Of a stretch of DNA of 64,000 bases, positions 9,452 to 19,252 are shown piece after piece. Position 1 is the first letter of the stretch, and each line of letters starts with the position of its first letter. The position numbers and the translations under genes were made by a program. This stretch comes from an uncultured Pseudacidovorax sp. (GTDB lineage Bacteria; Pseudomonadota; Gammaproteobacteria; Burkholderiales; Burkholderiaceae_C). Location of the stretch: assembly GCF_913773995.1 (NCBI RefSeq), contig NZ_CAJYES010000090.1, forward strand, positions 31,498 through 95,497, in the 5' to 3' direction. The notes below the pieces were generated by a model. It made no database searches and was not told the origin of the DNA. It saw only the letters and a program-made list of their open reading frames with translations.

Positions 9452-9958
9452 ATGCGAAAGGCCCTGGACGCCCTCTACGACGCCGCCGCCGGTCTGGCGG
9501 CGCTTTCCATGGTGGGCCTGCTGCTCGCGGTGCTCACCTCCATCCTTGCCCGGCAGCTGCACTTCAACGTGCCGGGCATCGACGCCTACGCCGGCTATCT
9601 CATGGCCGGCACCGGCTTCCTGGCGCTGGCCCACACGCTGAAGAAAGGCGAGCACATCCGCGTGACGCTCGTGCTGACTGCGCTGGGCATCACGCCGCGG
9701 CGCTGGCTGGAGCGGTGGGCGGCACTGGCCAGCGCGGCGCTCGCCGCCCTCTTCGCCTTCTACAGCGTGCGGCTGGCCCTTCAGTCGTACGAGTTCAACG
9801 ACATGTCCACCTCGAACGACGCCACGCCGCTGTGGCTGCCGCAGCTGTCGATGGCGATCGGCACCGTCACCTTCGCCATCGCGGCGCTCGACGAATGCGT
9901 GCTGGAATGGCGCGGCCGCGTGCGCGCGACCGACGGGGAGATGCTGCGCCATGAGTGA
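9452..9958 (+). CDS. dctQ: TRAP transporter small permease subunit (DctQ)
   Basis: 168 residues with four predicted transmembrane helices (about 12-32, 48-66, 88-108, 130-150), the normal DctQ layout. It forms the membrane complex with DctM. It starts 15 bp after dctP and overlaps dctM by 8 bp. Confidence 0.9.
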   Translation: MRKALDALYDAAAGLAALSMVGLLLAVLTSILARQLHFNVPGIDAYAGYLMAGTGFLALAHTLKKGEHIRVTLVLTALGITPRRWLERWAALASAALAALFAFYSVRLALQSYEFNDMSTSNDATPLWLPQLSMAIGTVTFAIAALDECVLEWRGRVRATDGEMLRHE

Positions 9959-11246
9959 TCTCGGCATTGCCGGACTGCTGATCCTGGCGCTGTTCCTCAT
10001 CCTGGGCAGCAGTGTCTGGATCGGGCTCACGCTCTCGGGCGTGGCCTGGATCGCCATGCAGCTGTTTACCTCCAGGCCGGCCGGAGACGCCATGGCCGTG
10101 ACGATCTGGGGCTCTGCGTCGAGCTGGACGCTCACCGCGCTGCCGCTGTTCGTCTGGATGGGCGAGATCCTCTTCCGCACGCGACTGTCGCAGGACATGT
10201 TCAAGGGCCTGTCGCCGTGGATGCAGCGCCTGCCGGGCCGGCTGCTGCACACCAACGTGGTGGGCTGCGCGATCTTCGCGGCCGTCTCGGGCTCCAGCGC
10301 CGCCACCTGCGCCACCATCGGCAAGATGACCCTGCCGGAGCTGGGCCGCCGCGGCTACCCGCAGGACATGGTCATCGGCACGCTCGCCGGCGCCGGCACG
10401 CTGGGGCTGCTGATCCCGCCTTCGATCATCATGATCGTCTACGGGGTGGCGGCGGATGTGTCGATCGCCCGCCTGTTCATCGCCGGCGTCGTACCGGGCG
10501 TGCTGCTGGCGCTGCTGTTTTCGGGCTACATCGCGGTCTGGGCCCTGCTGCATCCGGACCAGGTGCCCGCGCCAGACGGCCGGATGCGCTTCGCCGAGAA
10601 GCTGGCTGCATCGCGCAGCCTGATCCCGGTGACGCTGCTCATCCTTGCCGTGCTGGGCTCGATCTACGCGGGCATCGCCACCGCGACCGAGGCGGCCGCC
10701 GTCGGCGTGGTGGGCGCGCTGGCCATCTCCGCCGCCCAGGGCTCGCTCAGCTGGCGGACCTTCAGGGATTCGCTGCTGGGCGCGACCCGCCTGTACTGCA
10801 TGATGGCGCTGATCCTGGCCGGTGCCGCCTTCCTGACGCTGGCCATGGGCTACGTGGGCCTGCCGCGCCACCTGGCGGAATGGATCGGCTCGCTCGGCCT
10901 CAGCCGCTTCCAGCTGGTGCTGATGCTGGCCGTGTTCTATATCGTGCTCGGCTGCTTCCTCGACGGCATCTCGATGGTGGTGCTGACCATGGGCGTGATC
11001 ATGCCCACGGTGACGGCGGCCGGCATCGATCCGATCTGGTTCGGCATCTTCATCGTGCTGGTGGTGGAGATGGCGCAGATCACGCCGCCGGTGGGCTTCA
11101 ATCTGTTCGTGCTGCAGGGCATGACCGGCAGGGACCTGCTCTACATCGCGCGCGTCACCCTGCCGATGTTCCTGCTCATGGTGCTGGCGGTGTTCATCAT
11201 CTATGCCCTCCCGGCGCTGGTCACCTGGCTGCCTCGCCAGATGTAG
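9951..11246 (+). CDS. dctM: TRAP transporter large permease subunit (DctM)
   Basis: 431 residues, strongly hydrophobic throughout (about 12 helices), with the family's ion/substrate-coupling features (GSSAATCATIGKMTLPE, LIPPSIIMIVYGV, MAQITPPVGFNLFV). It mediates Na+-coupled uptake of the solute carried by DctP. It is the last gene of the dctPQM operon. The next interval holds a truncated hydrolase fragment rather than a catabolic gene, so the substrate is not hinted at by context. Confidence 0.93.
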   Translation: MSDLGIAGLLILALFLILGSSVWIGLTLSGVAWIAMQLFTSRPAGDAMAVTIWGSASSWTLTALPLFVWMGEILFRTRLSQDMFKGLSPWMQRLPGRLLHTNVVGCAIFAAVSGSSAATCATIGKMTLPELGRRGYPQDMVIGTLAGAGTLGLLIPPSIIMIVYGVAADVSIARLFIAGVVPGVLLALLFSGYIAVWALLHPDQVPAPDGRMRFAEKLAASRSLIPVTLLILAVLGSIYAGIATATEAAAVGVVGALAISAAQGSLSWRTFRDSLLGATRLYCMMALILAGAAFLTLAMGYVGLPRHLAEWIGSLGLSRFQLVLMLAVFYIVLGCFLDGISMVVLTMGVIMPTVTAAGIDPIWFGIFIVLVVEMAQITPPVGFNLFVLQGMTGRDLLYIARVTLPMFLLMVLAVFIIYALPALVTWLPRQM

Positions 11247-11317
11247 ATCGGGCCGGCGGATGGAGCGCCTGTTGCGACTTCGCCGCAGCATGCGCCGACC
11301 GCCTTGATGGCACGCCA

Positions 11318-11722
11318 TGCTTGGACTACGCGCGTTCGCTGATCAACGAGCCCTACTACGACGCCGCCCGCAAGGCCTACGAGCGCCAACCGTTCAACGC
11401 AGCCGACATCCCCAGCGAGCTGCACAAGCTGCTAAAGGCCGAGTACTTCGATCCGCACTACTTCGCGGACTCCGCCTTCGGCAAGCTCATCGCCGCCACG
11501 CAGTCGTACCGCTGGGTGATCAAGTCCCCGGTGCGCAACTACTACGGCGAAACCGACGAGGCGATCACAGTGGGCGTGGGCCGCATGGCCCAAACGTATG
11601 CGCAGGCGCTGGGCGCCGGCAATCCGATGGTCGAGGCCGTCTCCACCGGCAAGACCACGCACCGGGGCACCTTCGCCACGGCCGTGCCGCAGTGGAAGGC
11701 CTGGTTCGACAGCGGCCGCTGA
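11318..11722 (+). pseudogene. C-terminal fragment of an alpha/beta-hydrolase-like protein
   Basis: An open frame without a credible start. It encodes about 134 residues ending in a tail typical of secreted alpha/beta hydrolases: a lid-like helical stretch, the strand SPVRNYYGETDEAIT (where the catalytic acid is expected), then a THRGTF segment with the likely catalytic His and a terminal WFDSGR. The nucleophile elbow and the N-terminal two thirds are absent, and upstream sequence in this frame is only the dctM shadow. This looks like a decayed gene between the TRAP operon and the Mrp operon. A short functional protein is possible but less likely. Confidence 0.5.
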
Positions 11723-11888
11723 GCCGGAAGGCCCGCAGAGTCCCGCCAGCCGGGCACCTGGAAAACAGGGCAGCCGTGAGGGCTGTCGGCGTCCTACGGC
11801 GACGCAGGGTTGTGTCCTCCAAAGACCGGCCGTCATGCAGAGGTTTTTGCAATGGAGGTGAGAAGGTCGGTCGATAGAATCGATTGAG

Positions 11889-14855
11889 ATGCCCCTGGTC
11901 GCCCTCGTCCTCCTCCCCTTTCTGGCCAGTGCGCTGGCGGCCATGATGCCGTCCGGCGCCCGAAACCGAGGGGCGGCCATCGCGGGATTCACGGCCCTGG
12001 GCTGCGCGGTCTTCACTGCCTTGCAGTTCCCCGCCCTTGCGGCGGGCGAGGTGCTGCAGGAGGGCCACCGCTGGATACCCACCCTCGGCGTCGACCTGTC
12101 CTGGCGCATGGACGGTCTGGCCTGGCTGTTCTGCATGCTGGTGCTCGGCATCGGCGCGCTGGTGGTGCTCTACGGGCGCTACTACATGTCCTCCTCGGAC
12201 CCGGTGCCCCGCTTCTTCGCCTTCTTCCTCGCTTTCATGGGCGCGATGGTGGGTGTGGTGCTGTCGGGCAACCTGATCCAGCTGGTGCTGTTCTGGGAGC
12301 TGACCAGCCTGTTTTCCTTTCTGCTGATCGGCTACTGGCATCACCGTCGCGACGCACGGCGCGGCGCCCGCATGGCGCTCACGGTGACAGGCGCCGGGGG
12401 CCTGTGCCTGCTGGCGGGGGTGCTGCTGCTGGGCCGGATCGCCGGCAGCTACGAACTGGACGTGGTGCTGAACTCGGGCGACGTGGTGCGGGCCGATCCG
12501 CTCTATCCCCTGGCGCTGGTGTTGCTGCTGCTGGGCGCCTTCACCAAGAGCGCGCAGTTTCCCTTCCACTTCTGGCTGCCGCGCGCCATGGCGGCGCCCA
12601 CGCCGGTGTCGGCCTACCTGCATTCGGCCACCATGGTGAAGCTGGGTGTGTTCCTCATGGCGCGCCTGTGGCCGGTGCTGTCGGGCACCGACCTGTGGTT
12701 CTGGCTGGTGGGCGGTGCGGGCGCCGTCACGCTGCTGCTGGGTGGCTATGTCGCCATGTTCCAGCGCGACCTGAAGGCGCTGCTGGCCTACTCGACCATC
12801 TCGCACCTGGGCCTCATCACCCTGCTGCTGGGCATGAACAGCCCGCTGGCCGCCGTGGCGGCGGTCTTCCATGTGATGAACCATGCCACCTTCAAGGCGT
12901 CGCTGTTCATGGCCGCCGGCATCATCGACCACGAGACCGGCACCCGCGACATCGGCCGGCTGAGCGGGCTGCTCAAGTCCATGCCCATCACCGGAGCGCT
13001 GGCCATCATCGCCAGCGCCTCGATGGCCGGCGTGCCGCTGCTCAACGGCTTCCTGTCGAAGGAGATGTTCTTCGCCGAAACGGTGTTCCTGGACGGCGCG
13101 CCCTGGCTGGAGATCGCGCTGCCGGTGCTCGCCACCCTCGCCGGCGCCTTCAGCGTGGCCTATTCGGCACGCTTCGTCTTCGACGTCTTCTTCGGCCCGC
13201 GCTGCGACACCGAGGTGCCCAAGCCACCGCACGAGCCCCCGCACTGGATGCGGGTGCCGGTCGAGCTCCTTGTGCTGCTGTGCCTTGTCGTGGGCATCGT
13301 GCCGGCCTGGTCGGTGGGCGCCTTCCTGGCGACGGCCGCGGCGCCGGTGGTCGGCGGCACGCTGCCCGAATACAGCCTCGCGGTCTGGCACGGCTTCAAC
13401 CTGCCCCTGGCCATGAGCGTCGTGGCGCTGGCGGGCGGCGCAGCCATCTACCTGATGCAGCGCCGCAGCCGTGCGCATGGCGGCCTGAACCGCACGCCGG
13501 TGATCTGGATGTTCGATGGCCAGCGCATCTTCGAGAACCTGCTGGCGCGCCTGTCCCAGCTCGGACGCAATGGCCGGCGCGTGCTCTCGACCAACCGGCT
13601 GCAGCCGCAGTTGCTCCTGCTGGTGATGGTGGCGGTGCTCGGCGCAGGCGCCTCGCTGTGGCTGGCACCGGCCGACACGGGCAGCCGCCAGCGCCTGCCG
13701 TTCTCGCCCATGTTCCTGATGACCTGGGTGATCGGCTGCACCTGCGCGGTGGCCGCCGCCTGGCAGGCCAAGTTCCACCGGCTGGCCTCGCTGATGCTGG
13801 CCTCGGGCGCGGGGCTGGTGAGCTGCATCACCTACATCTGGTTCTCGGCGCCCGACCTCGCGCTGACGCAACTGGTGGTCGAGACCGTGACCACCCTGCT
13901 CATCCTGCTGGGCCTGCGCTGGCTGCCGATGCGCAAGGCCGAAGTGCAGCGTCCGCAGGAGCGCCTGCGCCCCTGGGGCCGCCGCGGACGCGACCTGCTG
14001 GTGGCCGCCGTGGCCGGCTGCGGCATGGCGGCGCTGGCCTGGTACATGATGACCCGCCCCTTTCCGCAGAGCATCTCGCCCTTCTTCCTGGAACGCGCGC
14101 TGCCCGAGGGCGGCGGCACCAATGTGGTCAACGTGATGCTGGTCGACTTCCGCGGCTTCGACACCTTCGGCGAGATCACCGTGCTGGGCATCGTGGCGCT
14201 GACGGTCTATGCGCTGCTGCGCCGCTTCCGTCCCGCCGCCGAGGCGATGGCGCTGCCGCCGCAACAACAGGTACAGCAGGATCAGGGCGGGACCGACCTC
14301 GTCAATCCGCGCCGCGCCACGGACACGGCGATCGGCTACCTGATGGTGCCGGCCGTGCTGGTGCGCCTGCTGCTGCCGCTGGCGGCCATGGTGTCGGTGT
14401 ACTTCTTCATGCGCGGCCACAACCAGCCGGGCGGCGGCTTCGTGGCCGGGCTGGTGATGTCGGCCGCGCTGATGCTGCAGTTCATCGTCTCGGGCGCGGC
14501 CTGGACGGAGGAGCACCTGCGCATCTATCCGCGGCGCTGGATCGCGCTGGGCCTGCTCATCGCATTGGCCACGGGGGCCGGCGCCATCGTGATGGGCTAT
14601 CCCTTCCTGACGACGCACACCGCCCATTTCACGCTGCCGGTGCTGGGCGAGCTGCACGTGCCCAGCGCCATGTTCTTCGACATCGGCGTGTTCGCCCTGG
14701 TGCTCGGCGCCACGCTGCTGATCCTCACCGCCCTGGCGCACCAGTCCATCCGCAGCCACCGCTGGGCGGAGGAACAGGAAGAGAAGGCCGCCGCCAAGGC
14801 CGCACTGGAAGCCGCGAACGCCGAGGCGATCCGCATCACCGGCGGAGCGGTCTGA
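11889..14855 (+). CDS. mrpA: Mrp-type cation/H+ antiporter, fused subunits A and B
   Basis: 988 residues. The N-terminal part is related to respiratory complex I NuoL (proton-pumping helices with LLGAFTKSAQFPFHFWLPRAM and the broken-helix Lys/His region). The MrpA-specific C-terminal extension follows, and from ~810 an MrpB-like domain (GYLMVPAVLVRLLLPL, RGHNQPGGGFVAGLV). The A/B fusion explains why no separate mrpB is present. With C-G it forms one large membrane complex exchanging Na+ (or K+) for H+, for pH and sodium tolerance. It is the first gene of a tightly coupled operon; spacing to mrpC is 1 bp. Confidence 0.93.
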   Translation: MPLVALVLLPFLASALAAMMPSGARNRGAAIAGFTALGCAVFTALQFPALAAGEVLQEGHRWIPTLGVDLSWRMDGLAWLFCMLVLGIGALVVLYGRYYMSSSDPVPRFFAFFLAFMGAMVGVVLSGNLIQLVLFWELTSLFSFLLIGYWHHRRDARRGARMALTVTGAGGLCLLAGVLLLGRIAGSYELDVVLNSGDVVRADPLYPLALVLLLLGAFTKSAQFPFHFWLPRAMAAPTPVSAYLHSATMVKLGVFLMARLWPVLSGTDLWFWLVGGAGAVTLLLGGYVAMFQRDLKALLAYSTISHLGLITLLLGMNSPLAAVAAVFHVMNHATFKASLFMAAGIIDHETGTRDIGRLSGLLKSMPITGALAIIASASMAGVPLLNGFLSKEMFFAETVFLDGAPWLEIALPVLATLAGAFSVAYSARFVFDVFFGPRCDTEVPKPPHEPPHWMRVPVELLVLLCLVVGIVPAWSVGAFLATAAAPVVGGTLPEYSLAVWHGFNLPLAMSVVALAGGAAIYLMQRRSRAHGGLNRTPVIWMFDGQRIFENLLARLSQLGRNGRRVLSTNRLQPQLLLLVMVAVLGAGASLWLAPADTGSRQRLPFSPMFLMTWVIGCTCAVAAAWQAKFHRLASLMLASGAGLVSCITYIWFSAPDLALTQLVVETVTTLLILLGLRWLPMRKAEVQRPQERLRPWGRRGRDLLVAAVAGCGMAALAWYMMTRPFPQSISPFFLERALPEGGGTNVVNVMLVDFRGFDTFGEITVLGIVALTVYALLRRFRPAAEAMALPPQQQVQQDQGGTDLVNPRRATDTAIGYLMVPAVLVRLLLPLAAMVSVYFFMRGHNQPGGGFVAGLVMSAALMLQFIVSGAAWTEEHLRIYPRRWIALGLLIALATGAGAIVMGYPFLTTHTAHFTLPVLGELHVPSAMFFDIGVFALVLGATLLILTALAHQSIRSHRWAEEQEEKAAAKAALEAANAEAIRITGGAV

Positions 14856-14856
14856 C

Positions 14857-15204
14857 ATGGAAGCCGTTCTCGCCATCGCCATCGGCGTGCTCACCGGGTC
14901 GGGCGTGTACCTGCTGGTGCGCCCCCGGACCTTCCAGGTGATCATGGGACTGACGCTCATCTCGTATGCCGTCAACCTGTTCATCTTCAGCATGGGCAGG
15001 CTCAAGGTGGACAGCGAGCCGGTGCTGCGCAAGGGCGTGGAGGCCACGCTGCAGAACACGGCCGACCCCATGCCCCAGGCCCTGGTGCTGACCGCCATCG
15101 TGATCGGCTTCGCGATGACGGCGCTCTTCCTGGTGGTGATGCTGGCCTCGCGCGGCATCTCGGACACCGACCATGTGGACGGCCAGGAGCGGGAGGAGAC
15201 ATGA
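14857..15204 (+). CDS. mrpC: Mrp antiporter subunit C (NuoK-like)
   Basis: 115 residues with three transmembrane helices, related to NuoK. The family motif GLTLISYAVNLFIF follows the first helix pair. The stop overlaps the mrpD start by 4 bp. It acts only within the Mrp complex. Confidence 0.92.
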   Translation: MEAVLAIAIGVLTGSGVYLLVRPRTFQVIMGLTLISYAVNLFIFSMGRLKVDSEPVLRKGVEATLQNTADPMPQALVLTAIVIGFAMTALFLVVMLASRGISDTDHVDGQEREET

Positions 15205-16910
15205 GCAACGAAATCCTCTCGCTGCTCGACCGGCTGCTCGACGCCACCATGCCGCACCTGGTGGCGGCGCCCATCCTGCTGCCGCTGCTCACCGCCGCGC
15301 TGATGCTGCTGATGGGCGAGCAGCGCCGGCGCGCCAAGTCCGCGCTGACCGTCATCTCCGGCCTGTTCGGCCTGCTGGTGGCGCTCGCGCTGCTGCGCTG
15401 GGTGAACACGCCGGACACGGGTGGCGGCCCGGGCTCCATCGGCGTCTACCTGCCCGGCAATTGGGCCGCCCCCTTCGGCATCGTGCTGGTGGCCGACCGT
15501 CTCTCGTCCATGATGGTGGCGCTGACGGGCGTGGTGGCCTTCGCGGCCTCGATCTATTCCACCTCTCGCTGGGACCGCGCCGGCGTGCATTTCCACCCGC
15601 TGCTGCAGCTGCAGCTGATGGGCCTGAACGGTGCCTTCCTCACGGGCGACCTGTTCAACCTGTTCGTCTTCTTCGAGGTCATGCTGGCGGCGTCGTACGG
15701 GCTGCTGCTGCATGGCTCCGGCGCCCTGCGCGTGCGCGCAGGGCTGCACTACATCGCCATCAACCTGGCGGCCTCGTCGCTGTTCCTGATCGGCGCGGCC
15801 ATGCTGTACGGCGTGACCGGCACGCTCAACCTGGCCGACCTCAGCCAGCGCATTGCCGAGGTGGCGCCGGCCGACCGCGGGCTGCTGCATGCCGGCGTGG
15901 CCATCCTGGCCGCCGCCTTCTTCGCCAAGGCCGGTGCCTGGCCGCTGAACTTCTGGCTGGTGCCCGGCTACAGCGCCGCGGTGTCCCCCGTGAGCGCCGT
16001 CTTCGCGCTGCTGACCAAGCTGGGCGTCTACGTGGTGCTGCGCACCTGGACACTGTTCTTCGGTCCCGACGCGGGTGACTCGGCGCTGTATGGCCAGCCG
16101 GTGATCATCGGCCTGGGGCTGGCCACGCTGACGGTGGGCTCGCTGGGTCTGCTCGGATCGCAGCGGCTGTCCAACCTGGCGAGCTTCGCCGTGCTGGTGT
16201 CGGCCGGCACGCTTCTGGCGGCCGTCGGGCTGGCGCAGGAAGGCGTCTGGGCCGGGGCGCTCTATTACCTGCTCGGCTCCACGCTGGCGGCCAGCGCCCT
16301 CTTCCTGCTCATCGACATGATCGAGCGCTGGCGCAACGCCGGCCACAGCATCGCGCCGCACGAATCGGCAGCGACCACGCCCTTCCTCACCGAGGACCTG
16401 CAGGCCCTGGACGACGTCAATCTCGACGACGAGGCGCAGGCGCTCTATGGCCGCGCCATTCCGGCGGGCGTGGCCTTCCTGGGTCTGGCCTTCGTCTGCT
16501 GCGTGCTGCTGCTGGCCGGCCTGCCGCCACTGCCCGGCTTCATCGGCAAGTTCGCGATGCTCTCGGGCCTGCTGGACGCGCAGCAGGTCAGCCGCTGGGG
16601 CTGGGTCTTCATGGGGCTGCTGCTGCTCTCGGGCTTTCTGACCCTGGTGGCCTTCTCGCGCAGCGGCATCCGGCATTTCTGGACCCACACGCAAGGTTCG
16701 CTGCCGGCGCTGCGAGCGCTGGAGGTGCTGCCGGTGGCCGGCCTGCTGGCCGCCTGCATGGCACTGGCCGTGGGCGCCGGGCCGGTGTTGCTGCATGCCC
16801 AGGCCACCGCCGCCAACTTGGCCGACACCCGCGACTACCGTGCAGCGGTGTTCGCGGCGACCCAGAAGGCTGGTCCCACGACAGCCAAGCGGGCGGAGGT
16901 CCGGCCATGA
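15201..16910 (+). CDS. mrpD: Mrp antiporter subunit D (NuoN/NuoM-like)
   Basis: 569 residues, about 14 helices. It has the proton-channel signature around AAFFAKAGAWPLNFWLVPGY and a second NLFVFFEVMLAASYG segment with the conserved Glu of antiporter-like subunits. It shares the proton path with MrpA. It overlaps both mrpC and mrpE by 4 bp. A loop at about residues 375-420, rich in Asp/Glu, is somewhat longer than usual. Confidence 0.93.
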   Translation: MSNEILSLLDRLLDATMPHLVAAPILLPLLTAALMLLMGEQRRRAKSALTVISGLFGLLVALALLRWVNTPDTGGGPGSIGVYLPGNWAAPFGIVLVADRLSSMMVALTGVVAFAASIYSTSRWDRAGVHFHPLLQLQLMGLNGAFLTGDLFNLFVFFEVMLAASYGLLLHGSGALRVRAGLHYIAINLAASSLFLIGAAMLYGVTGTLNLADLSQRIAEVAPADRGLLHAGVAILAAAFFAKAGAWPLNFWLVPGYSAAVSPVSAVFALLTKLGVYVVLRTWTLFFGPDAGDSALYGQPVIIGLGLATLTVGSLGLLGSQRLSNLASFAVLVSAGTLLAAVGLAQEGVWAGALYYLLGSTLAASALFLLIDMIERWRNAGHSIAPHESAATTPFLTEDLQALDDVNLDDEAQALYGRAIPAGVAFLGLAFVCCVLLLAGLPPLPGFIGKFAMLSGLLDAQQVSRWGWVFMGLLLLSGFLTLVAFSRSGIRHFWTHTQGSLPALRALEVLPVAGLLAACMALAVGAGPVLLHAQATAANLADTRDYRAAVFAATQKAGPTTAKRAEVRP

Positions 16911-17401
16911 TGCGGCGCCTGATTCCCTCGCCCCCGCTCACCATCGCGCTCTGGGTGGTGTGGCTGTTGCTGAACCAGTCGCTGCATCCGGCCACCATGC
17001 TGCTGGGCGCGCTGCTGGCGGTCGTGGTGCCCCTGCTCACCAAGGGCCTGCGACCGGCCACGGTGCGCATGCGCCGCCCGCTGGCGGCGCTGCGCCTCCT
17101 GCGCCTGGTGATGGCCGACCTGCTGGTGTCGGCACTCGGCGTCGCGCGCGCCCTGCTCACCCGCCGGACGCCGCAGATCCACTCGGCCTTCGTGCGCGTG
17201 CCGCTGGATCTGCGCGATCCCAACGGGCTGGCCGTCCTGGCGATGATCCTGTGTCTCACGCCCGGCACGGCCTGGGCCGAGCTGGCGGTCGACCGCAGCC
17301 AGCTGCTGCTGCATGTCTTCGACGTGGACGACGAAAGCGACCTGATCGAGCGCATCAAGCTGCGCTACGAGACCGTGCTGATGGAGATCTTCGAGTCATG
17401 A
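16907..17401 (+). CDS. mrpE: Mrp antiporter subunit E
   Basis: 164 residues: two N-terminal helices and a cytoplasmic C-terminal domain, with the family segment LTPGTAWAELAVDRSQLLLHVFDVDDE. It is needed for assembly or stability of the complex. It overlaps mrpD and mrpF by 4 bp each. Confidence 0.92.
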   Translation: MMRRLIPSPPLTIALWVVWLLLNQSLHPATMLLGALLAVVVPLLTKGLRPATVRMRRPLAALRLLRLVMADLLVSALGVARALLTRRTPQIHSAFVRVPLDLRDPNGLAVLAMILCLTPGTAWAELAVDRSQLLLHVFDVDDESDLIERIKLRYETVLMEIFES

Positions 17402-17676
17402 CGCCACTCTTGTTCTGGGCGCTCAAGGGCGCGCTGTTCCTCCTGGCTGTCGCCATGCTCTGCGCGCTGGCGCGGCTGCTGATGGGCCCGACGGCGCAGG
17501 ACCGGGTGATGGCGCTCGACTGCCTCTACATCAACGGCATGCTGATGATGCTGACGCTGGGCATCGTCTATTCGAGCGCCGTCTACTTCGAGGCGGCGAT
17601 GCTGATCGCGCTGTTCGGTTTTGTCGGTACCACGGCGCTGGCCAAGTTCCTGCTGCGCGGCGAGGTGATCGAATGA
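17398..17676 (+). CDS. mrpF: Mrp antiporter subunit F
   Basis: 92 residues with three helices; the central GPTAQDRVMALDCLY contains the conserved Asp of MrpF. The start is the ATG at 17398, overlapping the mrpE stop (ATGA). The frame is open further upstream but only as a shadow of mrpE. Confidence 0.92.
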   Translation: MTPLLFWALKGALFLLAVAMLCALARLLMGPTAQDRVMALDCLYINGMLMMLTLGIVYSSAVYFEAAMLIALFGFVGTTALAKFLLRGEVIE

Positions 17677-18065
17677 GCGGCACGCTGCCCTGGTGGTCCG
17701 AGGCGCTCACCGCCCTGCTGGTGCTGGTGGGCGCCGGCTTTGCCGCCATCGGCTCCTTCGGCCTGGTGCGCATGCCCAGCTTCTTCCGCCGCATCCACAC
17801 GCCCACGCTGGGTGCCACGGCCGGGGTGTGGTCGGTCTCGCTGGCCACGGCGGTGTACTTCTCGGCCCAGGGCTCGAACCTCTTCCTGCACGCGGCGCTG
17901 ATCGCGATGTTCGTGGCGCTGACGGCGCCGATCACCACCATCTTCCTCACACGCGCCGCGCTGTTCCGGGAGCGCCAGAAGGGGGGAGACGTGCCGCCGC
18001 CCGCCGCCACGCGCGGTGAAGACGACGGCCCGGTCACCGTCCAGCTCGACAAGACGCCGGACTGA
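17673..18065 (+). CDS. mrpG: Mrp antiporter subunit G
   Basis: 130 residues: three transmembrane helices followed by a hydrophilic tail of about 30 residues. It carries the family motif FGLVRMPSFFRRIHTPTLGAT. It is the last gene of the mrp operon, overlapping mrpF by 4 bp. No clear intrinsic terminator follows in the 145 bp before the next gene. Confidence 0.92.
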   Translation: MSGTLPWWSEALTALLVLVGAGFAAIGSFGLVRMPSFFRRIHTPTLGATAGVWSVSLATAVYFSAQGSNLFLHAALIAMFVALTAPITTIFLTRAALFRERQKGGDVPPPAATRGEDDGPVTVQLDKTPD

Positions 18066-18210
18066 CCCGCGTCGGCGCCGGTGCGGCGCCACGCGTTGTG
18101 CAGACGCCTCGCCACCCTCCGCACTTGCGCGCCAGCCCGGCAAGCCCGCCTTGCGCGGCGGCGGCGAGTCCTTTAACGTCTTGTAACTTTCGTCAATCCC
18201 GGACACGTTC

Positions 18211-19188
18211 ATGGTCGACAAGCGCCGTCTGCTCCATTCCTGCGCCGCCCTGGCGGCCAGCGCTTGCCTGCCGGCATGGGCGCAATCCGGCGGCTGGCCC
18301 ACGCGTCCGCTGAAGCTGCTGGTGGGCTTTCCCCCCAATTCATCGCCGGACACGGCGGCACGCATCGTGGCGGAACCGCTGGCCCGGCTGCTCGGCCAGA
18401 GCGTCGGCGTGGAGAACAAGGCAGGCGCCAGCGGCAACATCGCGGCCAACGCCGTGGCCAAGGCCCGCGACGACCACACCTTCGGCGCACTGATCAACGG
18501 CAACCTCACCATCGCCCGGCTGCTGGACGCGGCCGTGCCCTTCGATCCTGAGACCGATTTCGCGCCGGTGGGCCTGATCGGCACCGCGCCGCTGGTGCTC
18601 GCCGCCATGGCGCAGGCCCAGGGCAACCGCCCTGAAGAGCTGCTGCTGTGGGCTCGCAACCTCGGCACCGATTCGCGCTATGGCACGCCCGGCAACGGCA
18701 CCGTCGGCCATCTGGGCATGGAGCTGCTGAAGATGCGCACCAGCATCCGCGCGCAGCACCAGGGCTTCGCCGGTAATCCGCAGGTGATCGAGGCCATGCT
18801 CGCCAACCAGATCCAGCTGGCACTGCTGCCGCCGGGGCTGGCGCTGCCGCACATCCGCCAGGGTCGCCTCAAGGCCATCGGCATCACGGCGCCGGAGCGC
18901 AGCCCGCTCACGGGCGACATGCCCACGCTGCGCGAAGCCGATGTGCGCGGCGCCGACCTTGAAATCTGGACGGCGCTGGCCGCGCCGGCCAGCCAGTCGC
19001 CGGCCGCGATCGCACGGCTGAACGGCGCGCTGCAGACCGTGTTGCGCACCCCCGAGGTGAGCGAGGCCCTGCTCAAGGCCGGCTGGCAGGCCCGCGGCGG
19101 CACGCCCGAGGCGCTGGCCCGCCGCATCCGCAGCGACACCACCACGCTGGGTGGCGTGATCCTGATGCGGGGCATCAAGGCGGCCTGA
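18211..19188 (+). CDS. Bug/TctC-family periplasmic solute-binding protein
   Basis: 325 residues with a signal peptide (about 1-24, PAWA-Q) and the Bug fold: WPTRPLKLLVGFPPNSSPDTAARIVA forms the first ligand-binding strand/loop. Bug receptors normally serve tripartite tricarboxylate transporters but are hugely amplified as orphans in Burkholderiales. No tctA/tctB lies nearby, so this is one such orphan; the ligand is unknown. The conserved Asp of the second loop (AFAGNPQVIEAML region) is not obvious. Confidence 0.88.
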   Translation: MVDKRRLLHSCAALAASACLPAWAQSGGWPTRPLKLLVGFPPNSSPDTAARIVAEPLARLLGQSVGVENKAGASGNIAANAVAKARDDHTFGALINGNLTIARLLDAAVPFDPETDFAPVGLIGTAPLVLAAMAQAQGNRPEELLLWARNLGTDSRYGTPGNGTVGHLGMELLKMRTSIRAQHQGFAGNPQVIEAMLANQIQLALLPPGLALPHIRQGRLKAIGITAPERSPLTGDMPTLREADVRGADLEIWTALAAPASQSPAAIARLNGALQTVLRTPEVSEALLKAGWQARGGTPEALARRIRSDTTTLGGVILMRGIKAA

Positions 19189-19252
19189 GGCGGCCGGTGC
19201 CTGTCCGGTGGCGGACTGCCCGGCGGCGGCGGTCTTTCTATGATCGCCGTCC

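Noticed and set aside
10217..11317. Long plus-strand open frame running through dctM into the hydrolase remnant, as a possible single large protein
   Set aside because: Upstream of about 11318 it is an out-of-frame shadow of dctM with no domain signal.
11723..11888. Structured leader (possible riboswitch) before mrpA
   Set aside because: Several short hairpins and a TTTTTGCAATGGAGG stretch were seen, but I could not match them to fluoride, guanidine, yybP-ykoY or other known riboswitch consensus.
11565..16796. A 5.2-kb open frame on the minus strand across the whole mrp operon (over 1700 codons)
   Set aside because: It is the exact antisense of well-supported mrpA, C and D. It is composed of Gln/His/Arg/Gly-rich low-complexity sequence and arises because high-GC third positions remove stop codons on the complement.
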